Shown here: positions 17,888 to 26,626 of the stretch, piece by piece | How the letters are laid out: each line of letters opens with the position of its first letter | How positions within the stretch are numbered: the first letter of the stretch is position 1 | Assembly (NCBI RefSeq): GCF_042652985.1 | Contig: NZ_JBHSHQ010000028.1 | Span: forward strand, 62,001 to 126,000 | Source: Ruoffia tabacinasalis | GTDB taxonomy: Bacteria; Bacillota; Bacilli; Lactobacillales; Aerococcaceae | DNA: 64,000 nt | Reading direction: 5' to 3' | Position numbers and translations under genes: made by a program | Notes under the pieces: generated by a model | What the model was told of the DNA's origin: nothing | Database searches by the model: none | What the model saw: only the letters and a program-made list of their open reading frames with translations

Positions 17888-17904
17888 GCTTTCCCTCCTC
17901 TAAT

Positions 17905-17958
17905 TAACCGTAAAGATGTGTGACATATGCATTGAAATACGTCACACACTTTAGGTTA
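17905..17958 (-). promoter_or_regulatory. Intercistronic stem-loop between binding protein and permeases
   Basis: The two arms (17905-17924 and 17941-17958) are complementary over 17-18 base pairs, with two single-base bulges, around a loop of 16 bases. No U-tract follows; instead the ribosome site of the permease comes next. This is the form of an mRNA-stabilising or attenuating hairpin that protects the upstream binding-protein message. Confidence 0.7.
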
Positions 17959-17973
17959 TGATTTTGAAATATA

Positions 17974-18801
17974 TTATTCGCTTTCAGAACTAGTTGCTTC
18001 TACGCCATTCGCTTCAAGTAATTCAGCTAAAGTACCGTCTTCTAACCAACCATTGATTAAATCATTTAAGTAATTGTGTAATTCATCATTACTTAATTTC
18101 GTTGCGATACCGTATTCTTGCGGAGAAAAACCAATGTCTAAAATTTGGCTATTATCATCCACATAACCAGCTAAGATTGATTTATCAACTGACATAGCAT
18201 CAATACGTTTAGAAGTTAAGGCTGTTTTTAATTCTGGGTAAGTAGCTAATTCACTAAAATTAACCGTAACACCTTGAGCATCTGCTTCTGCTTGAACTAA
18301 ATCTTTCGTTGTTGCACTTTGAGGAACACCAATCGTTTTTCCTTCTAAGCCAGCAAAATCAGTAATGCCCTCTTCTGTACGAACTAAAAAGCCAACTTCA
18401 TCAATAAAATATGGGTCAGTAAAGTTATAAGTTTCCTTACGTTCCGGTGTAATTGTAAACGTCGCAATCACTGCGTCTACTTCACCGTTATCCAATAATG
18501 GTCCACGTGTTTTAGGTGTTACACCAGTAAATTCAATATTATCTGCACTACCAGTAATTTCTTCTGCGATTAATTTTGCTAAATCAATTTCAAATCCTTC
18601 ATGTTCAGTCGTATCAGGATTTAAAAATCCGAAATGTGGCACATCTTCTTTAATCCCCACTCTAAACACACCGGCATCTTTAATTGCTTGAACTTGAGCT
18701 GGCAGTTCTTCTTGCGCAAAAGCTGTATTAGGAGCCAATCCTCCAAGTAACGTTGTTCCTAAAAGTGATAATGCAACTAATTTATTTTTCCAGTTTTTCA
18801 T
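17974..18801 (-). CDS. PEB1-type aspartate/glutamate-binding protein, no lipobox
   Basis: The 275-residue solute-binding protein has a Sec signal peptide ending AFA before Gln30. There is no cysteine anywhere in the protein, so it cannot be a lipoprotein, unlike most Gram-positive binding proteins. The segments TPKTRGPLLDNG, FTITPERKETYNF and SVDKSILAGYVDD resemble Campylobacter PEB1a, which binds aspartate and glutamate. It serves the transporter of the same operon. It may be secreted and held by the permease, or anchored by an uncleaved signal. Substrate is inferred from resemblance recalled from memory. Confidence 0.85.
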   Translation of the reverse strand: MKNWKNKLVALSLLGTTLLGGLAPNTAFAQEELPAQVQAIKDAGVFRVGIKEDVPHFGFLNPDTTEHEGFEIDLAKLIAEEITGSADNIEFTGVTPKTRGPLLDNGEVDAVIATFTITPERKETYNFTDPYFIDEVGFLVRTEEGITDFAGLEGKTIGVPQSATTKDLVQAEADAQGVTVNFSELATYPELKTALTSKRIDAMSVDKSILAGYVDDNSQILDIGFSPQEYGIATKLSNDELHNYLNDLINGWLEDGTLAELLEANGVEATSSESE

Positions 18802-18819
18802 AGTTTGTTCTCCTTTTAA

Positions 18820-19551
18820 TTAAGCATGTTTAATGATTTTACTTAAAAATTCTTGTGCACGTTGGTTTTCTGTTTGAGAGAAGAATACGTCTGGTGTACC
18901 CGTTTCTACAATTGAACCATTATCCATAAAAATAATACGATCAGCAACTGATCTGGCAAAGCCCATCTCATGTGTCACAACTACCATGGTAATATTTAAT
19001 TGAGACAAATCGATCATTACGTCTAACACTTCTTGAATCATTTCTGGGTCTAATGCTGAAGTAGGTTCATCAAATAAAATGACTTCAGGATGCATATTTA
19101 ATGCTCTCGCTATCGCAACACGTTGTTGTTGCCCTCCAGAAAGTTGAGCAGGATAAGCATGTGCTTTATCTTCTAGGCCAACCCGTTTTAAATACTTCAT
19201 TCCGGATTCTTCCGCCTGCTTTTTATCCACCTTTTGAACTTTGATTGGTGCTAAAGTTATATTCTCTAATATAGTCTTATGAGAATATAAATTAAAGTTT
19301 TGAAACACCATCGCAACTTTTTGTCGCACTTTCTGAATAGGTGCGTTTTTCTGTGTTAAATCGACATTGTAAACTTCAGCGACGCCATCAGTAATCTCTT
19401 CTAAACGATTCATACAACGTATTAATGTACTCTTTCCAGATCCAGAAGGACCAATAATAACTACTTTTTCGCCTTCTTCAATATCCAAATTGATATTTTT
19501 TAGCACGTGATTATCTCCGAAATACTTATTGACGTCTTTCATATGTATCAT
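18820..19551 (-). CDS. Amino acid ABC transporter ATP-binding protein
   Basis: A 243-residue polar amino acid ABC ATPase of the GlnQ type. Walker A is GPSGSGKSTLIRC, the signature is LSGGQQQRVAIARAL, Walker B is VILFDEPTSALDPE, and the switch histidine is in VVVTHEMGFA. It powers import of the ligand delivered by the PEB1-type binding protein encoded 18 bases downstream. It is the first gene of the four-gene operon, and the long region upstream contains a 25-base palindrome. Length is standard. Confidence 0.95.
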   Translation of the reverse strand: MIHMKDVNKYFGDNHVLKNINLDIEEGEKVVIIGPSGSGKSTLIRCMNRLEEITDGVAEVYNVDLTQKNAPIQKVRQKVAMVFQNFNLYSHKTILENITLAPIKVQKVDKKQAEESGMKYLKRVGLEDKAHAYPAQLSGGQQQRVAIARALNMHPEVILFDEPTSALDPEMIQEVLDVMIDLSQLNITMVVVTHEMGFARSVADRIIFMDNGSIVETGTPDVFFSQTENQRAQEFLSKIIKHA

Positions 19552-19701
19552 TTTTTCACATCCTTTCGCAAAGCTATTAAAGCTTAATTAGAAGATTATC
19601 ATAAACTTTTTGATAAAACTAGTATTATTTTTACATTTATTTAATGTTATTTTTAATTTATCACAAGTTTACAACTGTTTTTCTGATGTTTTAATATACG
19701 C

Positions 19702-19726
19702 GTCATGTCATATAATATGACATGAC
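19702..19726. promoter_or_regulatory. Perfect 25-bp palindrome, candidate operator
   Basis: A 12-base arm, GTCATGTCATAT, its exact reverse complement, and a single A between them. Either strand contains a TATAAT or TATTAT within it, so it can overlap the -10 of the ABC transporter promoter. Symmetry of this length suits binding of a dimeric regulator. Which regulator is unknown. Confidence 0.5.
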
Positions 19727-19911
19727 TTGATTTAATTAAAAGTATTAGATTTCAATATAAAAACGGTATGGACACTGATTTGAAAGCTATTGCACATGAA
19801 ATTTGAATCATAGTCAAAAAATAATAACTTGGTCACTTTCTTCTAAATTGTTATATTTCCTGATAAATTCAAAGTTTATTACAAATATATGTTAGCTTCT
19901 CTTTTTTCAAA

Positions 19912-19953
19912 AAAAATAAAAAAATTTCCATATATTTAATATGGAAATTTTTA
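19912..19953 (-). terminator. Terminator of the flavin oxidoreductase gene
   Basis: The 14-base arms (19920-19933 and 19939-19952) are perfectly complementary around a short AT loop. A T-rich tail follows on the minus strand. It lies 22 bases after the stop of the oxidoreductase. Confidence 0.85.
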
Positions 19954-19974
19954 AATACTTATTTATTTTTAATT

Positions 19975-20988
19975 TTATTTTATAGAAAAACTATCCGCTA
20001 ATAACTCTAATGCTTTGATTCGATTTTCGATTTTTGGCATTAATGGAATGATTAATATTTCATCCGCTTGAAACTGATTTACTAGATGGTCTAATTGCAC
20101 CTTAGCAGAATCAATATCTCCGACAACCATTCTTGAACGATTAGCTTGTACAATCTTTAAATCCTCTTGAGTAAATTGGTAATTCTTCGCAGTTTCAACT
20201 GACGGAAATTGCTTAAATTCATCAAAGTGGTTTTTACCAAGTAGCCAAACATCTAATGCTTTTTGAAGTTCTTTTGCTTCTGCATCTGTGTCAGCAACAA
20301 CTACAAATGGCGAGAACATGACAATTGGTCGCTCTACTGCTTTTGATGCTTTAAATTCACTTCTGTATATTTCCGCCGCTTCTTTCCCGACATTCAATTT
20401 ATCACTGCTTGCATTTGGAAATAAACCAAAGGTCAATCCAAGTCCATTTTTAGCAGCGTTTTTTGCTCCTCTAGTGCTTGTTGTTAACTGGAACATCTGG
20501 GGCACTGTATCGACTTTAGGATTGGCAGTAATATCATTTAAACGATGTTCAGCGTCATTTGTATCTGTCACATATTTATATAAATCTTGAATACTTTGAT
20601 TATAGGGTAATTTTCGTTCTTTCGTTTCGTTTAACGCTTTGTTAACTAAGTTAGTTCCTAAAGAATTACCGATACCTAAATCAATACGGTTTGGATGAAA
20701 TGCTTCTAACATTCTAAAGTTTTCTGCTACTTTATATGGACTGTAGTGAGGTATCATAACGCCTCCAGATCCAATTCGGATTTTCTTTGTCGAATCAGCA
20801 ATATGCATCATTAACATTTCAGGGGAACTACTTGCAAAAGCTGGAACATTGTGATGTTCAGCAACCCAATAACGATGAAAACCTAATTTTTCTGCAACTT
20901 TTGCTAAGTCTGTGGACTCTTTTAACGCAGATTGTGCATCTTTCAGTTCATCGATTTGAGCATAATCTAATACACTTAATTTAACCAA
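19975..20988 (-). CDS. LLM class flavin-dependent oxidoreductase
   Basis: A 337-residue bacterial luciferase-like (LLM) protein of the group 1 subfamily. Recognisable segments are RYWVAEHHNVPAFASSSPE, IRIGSGGVMIPHYSPYKVAE and RIDLGIGNSLGTN, which form the FMN or F420 pocket of a TIM barrel. Such enzymes use reduced flavin and often oxygen, but the substrate of this subfamily is unknown. It is monocistronic: divergent from lplA and closed by its own terminator. Confidence 0.88.
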   Translation of the reverse strand: MVKLSVLDYAQIDELKDAQSALKESTDLAKVAEKLGFHRYWVAEHHNVPAFASSSPEMLMMHIADSTKKIRIGSGGVMIPHYSPYKVAENFRMLEAFHPNRIDLGIGNSLGTNLVNKALNETKERKLPYNQSIQDLYKYVTDTNDAEHRLNDITANPKVDTVPQMFQLTTSTRGAKNAAKNGLGLTFGLFPNASSDKLNVGKEAAEIYRSEFKASKAVERPIVMFSPFVVVADTDAEAKELQKALDVWLLGKNHFDEFKQFPSVETAKNYQFTQEDLKIVQANRSRMVVGDIDSAKVQLDHLVNQFQADEILIIPLMPKIENRIKALELLADSFSIK

Positions 20989-21120
20989 TGTTTTCTCCTC
21001 TCAAATAACTGTTATAATTTATTATTATTACTGTATCATAATTATTATCTTTCTAATAGTAATTACTTTTAAAGTAGTTTATATCATGATTTTGTCTGTT
21101 ATAGCATATAATATGCACTA

Positions 21121-21129
21121 TGATATAAT
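21121..21129 (+). promoter_or_regulatory. Extended -10 promoter of lplA
   Basis: TGA followed directly by TATAAT (21124-21129) makes an extended -10 element. It lies 31 bases before the lplA start. No good -35 is present 17 bases upstream, as is common for extended -10 promoters. Confidence 0.5.
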
Positions 21130-21160
21130 GACCTTATTAAACTTATGAAGGGGTCGTATC

Positions 21161-22189
21161 ATGTACGTGATTGAACATATTCGAAACGGTGTTGAGGTGT
21201 TAGATCATGCTACTCAATTAGCTATGCATATTTACGCTTTAGAAAACATTAAGTTGGATGAATCCTTAATTTTCCCATATCGACCAAGTGCTTCCGTCCA
21301 AATTGGAAAATATCAAAATATAGTTGAAGAAGTGAATCAAGAATATATAACAAAAAACAATATTGATATCGTTAGAAGAGAAACCGGTGGTGGTGCAATC
21401 TATATGGATAGAAACCACGCGAATTTTGTCTTTATTATAGATGATCCTTCTACAAATTTTGATGAGAACTTTGATCGTATTTATCAACCAACTATCGATG
21501 GTTTGAAACAGTTAGGTGCTAAAAATGTCGGTCGTAAGGGGCGAAATGATTTAGAAATTGATGGACAAAAGGTTTCTGGTGCGGCTGTTACAATTCAAAA
21601 AGGTCGACTATATGCCGGCTACTCTCTTTTATTAGATATCGACTTTGATGCCGTTGAAAGTGCCCTGCGACCTAATCGTAAAAAAATAGAATCTAAAGGA
21701 ATCAAATCAGTGCGTCGTCGTGTTACACCAATTCGACCACATCTAGCCGAAGAATATCAAGATATTACGGTAGAAGATTTCGAAAAAACAATGTTAATGC
21801 ATCTGTGTGAAGTAAATCATCCTGATGACATTAAGTATTACCGTCTAACAGACGAAGAATGGGCTGCCATAGATAAGATTGCAGAAGAAAAATTTGCTAA
21901 TTGGGATTGGAATTATGGCAAATCACCACGTTACGATTATAATGCTGATGGACGTTTTGAAGGTGGTACAGTATCGTTGACACTTAGTGTAGATAAAGGG
22001 AAAATTCAGAAAATCCGTATTTATGGCGACTTTTTTGGAAAAGCTGATATAAAAGATATTGAAAATACTTTAATCGGAACACGTGTTGAACGTAAAGAAT
22101 TATTAGAAGCTCTTACACCAATTGAACTTAATGAGTATTTTGGTAAGATTACAGCCGAAAATATCGTTGATTTGATTTTAGAACAATAA
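21161..22189 (+). CDS. lplA: Lipoate-protein ligase A
   Basis: The protein of 342 residues has the ligase motifs RRETGGGAIYMD, KGRNDLEIDGQKVSGAA (the Lys is the catalytic residue that contacts lipoyl-AMP) and RLYAGYSLLLD. The C-terminal third is the accessory domain (GGTVSLTLSVDKGKIQ). It activates free lipoate with ATP and attaches it to the E2 or GcvH subunits of ketoacid dehydrogenase complexes. No partner enzyme lies in this window. It stands alone, between a divergent oxidoreductase and the convergent sigA unit. Confidence 0.95.
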   Translation: MYVIEHIRNGVEVLDHATQLAMHIYALENIKLDESLIFPYRPSASVQIGKYQNIVEEVNQEYITKNNIDIVRRETGGGAIYMDRNHANFVFIIDDPSTNFDENFDRIYQPTIDGLKQLGAKNVGRKGRNDLEIDGQKVSGAAVTIQKGRLYAGYSLLLDIDFDAVESALRPNRKKIESKGIKSVRRRVTPIRPHLAEEYQDITVEDFEKTMLMHLCEVNHPDDIKYYRLTDEEWAAIDKIAEEKFANWDWNYGKSPRYDYNADGRFEGGTVSLTLSVDKGKIQKIRIYGDFFGKADIKDIENTLIGTRVERKELLEALTPIELNEYFGKITAENIVDLILEQ

Positions 22190-22206
22190 ACAGAATAAAA
22201 CATAGT

Positions 22207-22243
22207 AAAAAGAGGCTATATCCAACGATATAGCCTCTTTATC
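22207..22243. terminator. Bidirectional terminator between lplA and sigA
   Basis: The 14-base arms (22209-22222 and 22227-22240) are perfectly complementary around CAAC. The minus-strand tail is T-rich (TTTTTACT); on the plus strand a shorter T-run follows. It ends both convergent units. Confidence 0.88.
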
Positions 22244-22257
22244 TTAAATTATGTATC

Positions 22258-23460
22258 CTACTCTAAGAAATCTTTTAATTGCTTAGAACGGCTTGGGTGG
22301 CGTAATTTACGTAATGCTTTCGCTTCTATTTGACGAATACGTTCACGTGTCACACCAAATACTTTACCTACTTGTTCTAAAGTGCGAATATTACCGTCAT
22401 CTAAACCAAAACGAAGACGTAAAACATTCTCTTCACGATCAGTTAATGTATCTAAGACATCTTCCAATTGTTCTCTTAATAAAGAACTTGAAGTAAATGC
22501 TTCTGGACTCATAGCCCCTTCATCTTCAATGAAATCACCTAAGTGAGAATCATCTTCTTCACCAATTGGTGTCTCAAGGGAAACAGGTTCTTGAGCAATC
22601 TTAAGAATTTCACGGACCTTTTCAGTCGGTAGATCCATTTCAGCACCAATTTCTTCTGGTGTCGGTTCTCTACCTAAATCTTGTAATAATGTTCTTTGTA
22701 CACGTACTAATTTATTAATTGTTTCTACCATATGTACAGGAATACGGATTGTTCTTGCTTGGTCAGCAATTGCTCTTGTGATTGCCTGACGAATCCACCA
22801 TGTAGCATATGTAGAGAATTTAAATCCTTTATGGTAGTCAAATTTCTCAACAGCTTTCATTAATCCCATATTACCTTCTTGAATTAAATCTAAGAAAGAC
22901 ATACCACGCCCAACATAACGCTTTGCAATCGATACAACTAAACGTAAGTTTGCTTCTGCTAATTCTTGTTTAGCTAAGTCATCGCCATCTTCAATTCGTT
23001 TTGCAATCGATACTTCTTCGTCTGCAGTAAGTAAATCAACACGACCAATTTCTTTTAAGTACATACGAACTGGATCGCTTACTTTAATCTTAGATACGGC
23101 TGCTGAAGACGCTGTTGTAGACTTGTCCCCTTCTTCTGCACGTACCATTTGTTGTTTAGTTGGTCCACCATCGTCACCAACGACCGCAATACCACTATCT
23201 TCTACTTGTTGAATTAATTTATCAATAGCATTTGCATCTAATTCATATGGACTTGCAATTGATTTCGTTAATTCATCATAATGAATTTGACCTAACGTTT
23301 TCTTTTCAGCAATTAATTGTTTCGTTGCTTGATCTAACGTAAGTGATAACTCATTACTTCTTTCTTCTTTTACATGCTCTTGTTGAGGATCTTTTTGCTC
23401 AATTGTTTTTCCATCTTGCTGTTGTTGCTGTTCTTCTTGAACTTGATCTTTTTCAGTCAT
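22258..23460 (-). CDS. sigA: Primary sigma factor SigA (RpoD)
   Basis: The protein of 400 residues has the standard sigma-70 regions: SDPVRMYLKEIG (region 1.2), NLRLVVSIAKRYVGRG and FDYHKGFKFSTYATWWIRQAI (region 2, -10 recognition and melting), the helix-turn-helix segment TLEQVGKVFGVTRERIRQIE (region 4, -35 recognition). The first 130 residues are acidic and Gln-rich, longer than minimal. It directs RNA polymerase to housekeeping promoters. It starts 13 bases after dnaG, the macromolecular synthesis operon order dnaG-sigA. Confidence 0.98.
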   Translation of the reverse strand: MTEKDQVQEEQQQQQDGKTIEQKDPQQEHVKEERSNELSLTLDQATKQLIAEKKTLGQIHYDELTKSIASPYELDANAIDKLIQQVEDSGIAVVGDDGGPTKQQMVRAEEGDKSTTASSAAVSKIKVSDPVRMYLKEIGRVDLLTADEEVSIAKRIEDGDDLAKQELAEANLRLVVSIAKRYVGRGMSFLDLIQEGNMGLMKAVEKFDYHKGFKFSTYATWWIRQAITRAIADQARTIRIPVHMVETINKLVRVQRTLLQDLGREPTPEEIGAEMDLPTEKVREILKIAQEPVSLETPIGEEDDSHLGDFIEDEGAMSPEAFTSSSLLREQLEDVLDTLTDREENVLRLRFGLDDGNIRTLEQVGKVFGVTRERIRQIEAKALRKLRHPSRSKQLKDFLE

Positions 23461-23473
23461 ATAAGTAAGCCCC

Positions 23474-25324
23474 CTAAATTTCTTTAATCTGACGCGTTAA
23501 ATTCATGATTCTTGTTAAAGTATGATTCATTTCTGAATAATTTTGTTGTTTTTGATATTGAACAACTTTCTTTCTTAATTCATTGATCTCTTGTTGAATA
23601 AATTCTTGCTGTAAAACTTTGAAGCAATCATCTAATAGTTGACGTGTAAAATCGAATAATTCTTGTTCCCACATTAACGAAGTTAAAAAATGACTTACTT
23701 GGGTATCGTTTATTCTATCAATGATACCAGTGAGTGGCAAATGATTTCCTTCATAATAATATCGATCTAGCTCAAAAAATGCTTTACTTGTAAAATCATG
23801 AAAAAACACTGGAGGATTACTTAACTCTTCCATATAATCCCATGCCTCTTCGAAGTAAATCAAATAAAATATAATTTGTTTCTCACTATTATATGCTCGT
23901 TTTGATTTAATTTGTAAAGCAGGTTCTTGCGTAGTAATTGGCGCATTAGAATAACTAGATTGAGGTGGTTCCACACTATTATATTGTTCAGTAGGTTGAT
24001 TGTAATTATTCGGTCGAATATCACGAGCGCGATTGACCTGTTCGGTAATAATCGTCTCCGAAAGATGATACTCATTCACTAAATCATTAATTCTTAATTG
24101 TTGTTCAATAGGTGATTTGATTTGGCTAATTAATTCGATAACTTTTTCAATATATTGTGCAAGTTCATATTCATCGTTTAAATTGTAATCTTTCTTAAAA
24201 AACTCTCGATTAAACTCAAATTGTGAAATACTTTGATTGATTAATTGTTGGAAACTTTCTTGCCCGTGTTCCTTAATCCATTCATCAGGGTCAAGTTTAT
24301 TAGGTATTTGAATTGCTTTGATTTCTGCATTCGTTATCCCTTGAGCAGTCTGAAAAGCTCGACTTGTTGCTTTTTGCCCAGCATCGTCGCCATCAAAGGC
24401 AAAGATTAAAGTGTTCGTCATTTTACTTAATTGTTTTAAATGATCCTCCGACAAACTTGTCCCCATCGAAGCAACTACATTCTCGTATCCAGCTTGGTAT
24501 AAACTAATGACGTCCATGTAACCTTCTGCAATTAACACTTTATTCTGATTACGAATGGGTAATCTTGCGTTGTCTAAATTATAAATTAACTTACCCTTTT
24601 TAAAAATATTCGTCTCAGGTGAGTTCAAATACTTGGCCGACTTATCACTATTCTCTTGAAAGACACGCCCAGAAAACGCCACAACATCTCCGCGACTATT
24701 ACGAAGCGGAATGATAATACGGTTACGAAAACGATCGATTAATTCGCCAGAGTCTGCCATATAAAAAATACCAGAATCAACAAGCTGTTCGGATGTAAAT
24801 CCAGCCTTTTGTAAATATTGGACTAACAATTGTGAGTTATTTGGCGCTAAGCCAAATTGAAACACTTCTAACACTTCTTTTGTTAGCTGCCTTTGAATTA
24901 AATAATCATAAGCTTCTTCACCATTATTTGTACTCATTAAGTAGTAGTGATAAAAATCGTTTGCTTTTTCGTGTATATCATATAAATAACTGAATTCTTG
25001 CTGTTTTGACGGCTGAGCTTGAATATATTTTTCATCAACAGTAATATTCGCAAACTCAGCTGCTTTTGCTACAGATTCAGTAAAAGAAATACCTTCAATT
25101 TCTTGTAAGAAACCAAAGATATTCCCCCCTCTCCCACAACTAAAACATTTATAAATTTGTTTAGGCTGTGATACTGAAAAAGAAGGATTGTTATCCTCAT
25201 GAAAAGGACATGAGGCCATGTAGTTAGTTCCACGCTTATTCAATTGAACATATTGTCCAATGAGTTCAACGATATCAACATTACTTTTAACCTCGTTGAT
25301 AACTTCCTCTGGAATATAACTCAA
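23474..25324 (-). CDS. dnaG: DNA primase
   Basis: A 616-residue primase. The N-terminal CHC2 zinc finger reads CPFHEDNNPS with CFSCGRGGN, and the Toprim core has LIAEGYMDVISLYQAG and FAFDGDDAGQKA. The C-terminal part is the helicase-binding domain. It lays down RNA primers at the replication fork. The start is TTG, 6-7 bases after GAGGTGA; no in-frame ATG lies near. It is followed by sigA. A linker rich in Gln, Pro and Ser separates core and C-terminal domain. Confidence 0.97.
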   Translation of the reverse strand: MSYIPEEVINEVKSNVDIVELIGQYVQLNKRGTNYMASCPFHEDNNPSFSVSQPKQIYKCFSCGRGGNIFGFLQEIEGISFTESVAKAAEFANITVDEKYIQAQPSKQQEFSYLYDIHEKANDFYHYYLMSTNNGEEAYDYLIQRQLTKEVLEVFQFGLAPNNSQLLVQYLQKAGFTSEQLVDSGIFYMADSGELIDRFRNRIIIPLRNSRGDVVAFSGRVFQENSDKSAKYLNSPETNIFKKGKLIYNLDNARLPIRNQNKVLIAEGYMDVISLYQAGYENVVASMGTSLSEDHLKQLSKMTNTLIFAFDGDDAGQKATSRAFQTAQGITNAEIKAIQIPNKLDPDEWIKEHGQESFQQLINQSISQFEFNREFFKKDYNLNDEYELAQYIEKVIELISQIKSPIEQQLRINDLVNEYHLSETIITEQVNRARDIRPNNYNQPTEQYNSVEPPQSSYSNAPITTQEPALQIKSKRAYNSEKQIIFYLIYFEEAWDYMEELSNPPVFFHDFTSKAFFELDRYYYEGNHLPLTGIIDRINDTQVSHFLTSLMWEQELFDFTRQLLDDCFKVLQQEFIQQEINELRKKVVQYQKQQNYSEMNHTLTRIMNLTRQIKEI

Positions 25325-25349
25325 TTGAAATCACCTCTATTATTTCAAG

Positions 25350-26606
25350 TTAATTATTGTAACTTTTGCTTGGTTTTGCCATGTATAACAGAATCGCACC
25401 GATAATAAATTGCACGATTAGAGCAAATAATCCTTTTAAAGAATCACCTGTTATCTGCGCTACAACTCCTAAAATAGTCGTACCTAATACGGAAGAAAAT
25501 TTCCCAAAAATATTATAGAAACCATAAAACTGATTACTCTTCTCTCTAGGGATAATCTGGCCAAAGTATGATCGACTTAAACCTTGAATTCCACCTTGAG
25601 CCGTTCCAACTAGTACAGCTAAAATCATGAAATCAGTAAATGAATCTAAGCTTAATCCGAAAATACAAATAACTATATAAGTAGCAATACCAACAAATAA
25701 CATCGTTCTAGTACCAAATCGTCTAGCTAAATATCCGTACATAATTGAACACGGGAATGCGACGATTTGAACAACTAACAACATGATAATGAGTTCATTT
25801 GCTGATAAGCCTAAATCAGTACCTACTGAAGTGGCCATCGCAATGATTGTTCCGACACCATCAATATAAAAGAAATAACCAAATAAAAACAAATATATAT
25901 GTGGATATTTCTTTAATTCTTTTACTGTAGCAGTTAATGACTTCACCGTCGTTTGAACAATACCTTCAGTCTTTTCTAAGTAATTCACTTGATTTACATT
26001 CTTCCAATACGGAATAGTAAAGATAAACCACCAAGCCGCTGTAAGTAAAAATCCAATATTGACAGTAACATTCGCAGGGAATATCCCTGTTAATTGGAAC
26101 ACCATAAATATTAAAAACGGAAACACACTTCCGATATAGCCTAAACCAAAGCCAGTTGAACTGACTTGGTCTAATCGTTCCGGTGTCGTTACGTCCATAA
26201 TCGAACTATCATAGAATATATTCGCTACGTGAAAACCAAATGAAGAAATCGCATAAACAACTAGCAATAATAACCAGTTACCATTTCCAATAAACATCAT
26301 TGAAAATACAGCTGTGATACCTAAGAGTGTTGAAATTGTGAATAAAGGTTTTCGATACCCTTTATAATCAGCACTCGTCCCAAGAAATGGGGCTAAAACA
26401 GCTGTTAGAACCGTTGCGATCGCATTAGTATAACCAAGGTAAGCCGTTGAATCTGCCCCACTTATACCTGCTGCATCGGCAACAGACTTATAAAATATTG
26501 GGAATATGGCTGTTGTGATCATTAAGGAATAGGCTGAGTTTGCCCAATCCTGAAACATCCAACTCCACTCTACTTTATTAAACTGACCTTTTAGTTGCTT
26601 AAACAT
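25350..26606 (-). CDS. UMF1-family MFS transporter
   Basis: A 418-residue membrane protein with about 12 predicted transmembrane segments. The start, with SWMFQDWANSAYS, and the motif FLGTSADYKGYRKPLF match the UMF1 (Atg22-like) branch of the major facilitator superfamily. The substrate of bacterial members is unknown; yeast Atg22 exports amino acids from the vacuole. It is inserted between ysxC and dnaG with short gaps (20 and 25 bases), so it is probably co-transcribed with these housekeeping genes. Confidence 0.82.
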   Translation of the reverse strand: MFKQLKGQFNKVEWSWMFQDWANSAYSLMITTAIFPIFYKSVADAAGISGADSTAYLGYTNAIATVLTAVLAPFLGTSADYKGYRKPLFTISTLLGITAVFSMMFIGNGNWLLLLVVYAISSFGFHVANIFYDSSIMDVTTPERLDQVSSTGFGLGYIGSVFPFLIFMVFQLTGIFPANVTVNIGFLLTAAWWFIFTIPYWKNVNQVNYLEKTEGIVQTTVKSLTATVKELKKYPHIYLFLFGYFFYIDGVGTIIAMATSVGTDLGLSANELIIMLLVVQIVAFPCSIMYGYLARRFGTRTMLFVGIATYIVICIFGLSLDSFTDFMILAVLVGTAQGGIQGLSRSYFGQIIPREKSNQFYGFYNIFGKFSSVLGTTILGVVAQITGDSLKGLFALIVQFIIGAILLYMAKPSKSYNN

Positions 26607-26626
26607 TTTATTCTCCTGTTCTCTTG

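Larger units (their letters stand above)
19552..19974. other. Intergenic region of 423 bases upstream of the ABC operon
   Basis: No gene is visible. The region holds the terminator of the flavin oxidoreductase gene on its right side, a perfect 25-base palindrome at 19702-19726, and a weak cre-like sequence at 19781-19794 with a mismatch in the central CG. The rest is AT-rich without clear structure. The 150 bases between the palindrome and the ATPase start leave room for an untranslated leader. Confidence 0.6.

Noticed and set aside
19781..19794. cre-like sequence TGAAAGCTATTGCA before the ABC operon
   Set aside because: The central CG, needed for CcpA, is CT here, and it lies about 230 bases from the gene; kept only as a weak remark.
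21104..21118. Small palindrome GCATATAATATGC near the lplA promoter
   Set aside because: Only six paired bases in AT-rich promoter sequence; likely chance.
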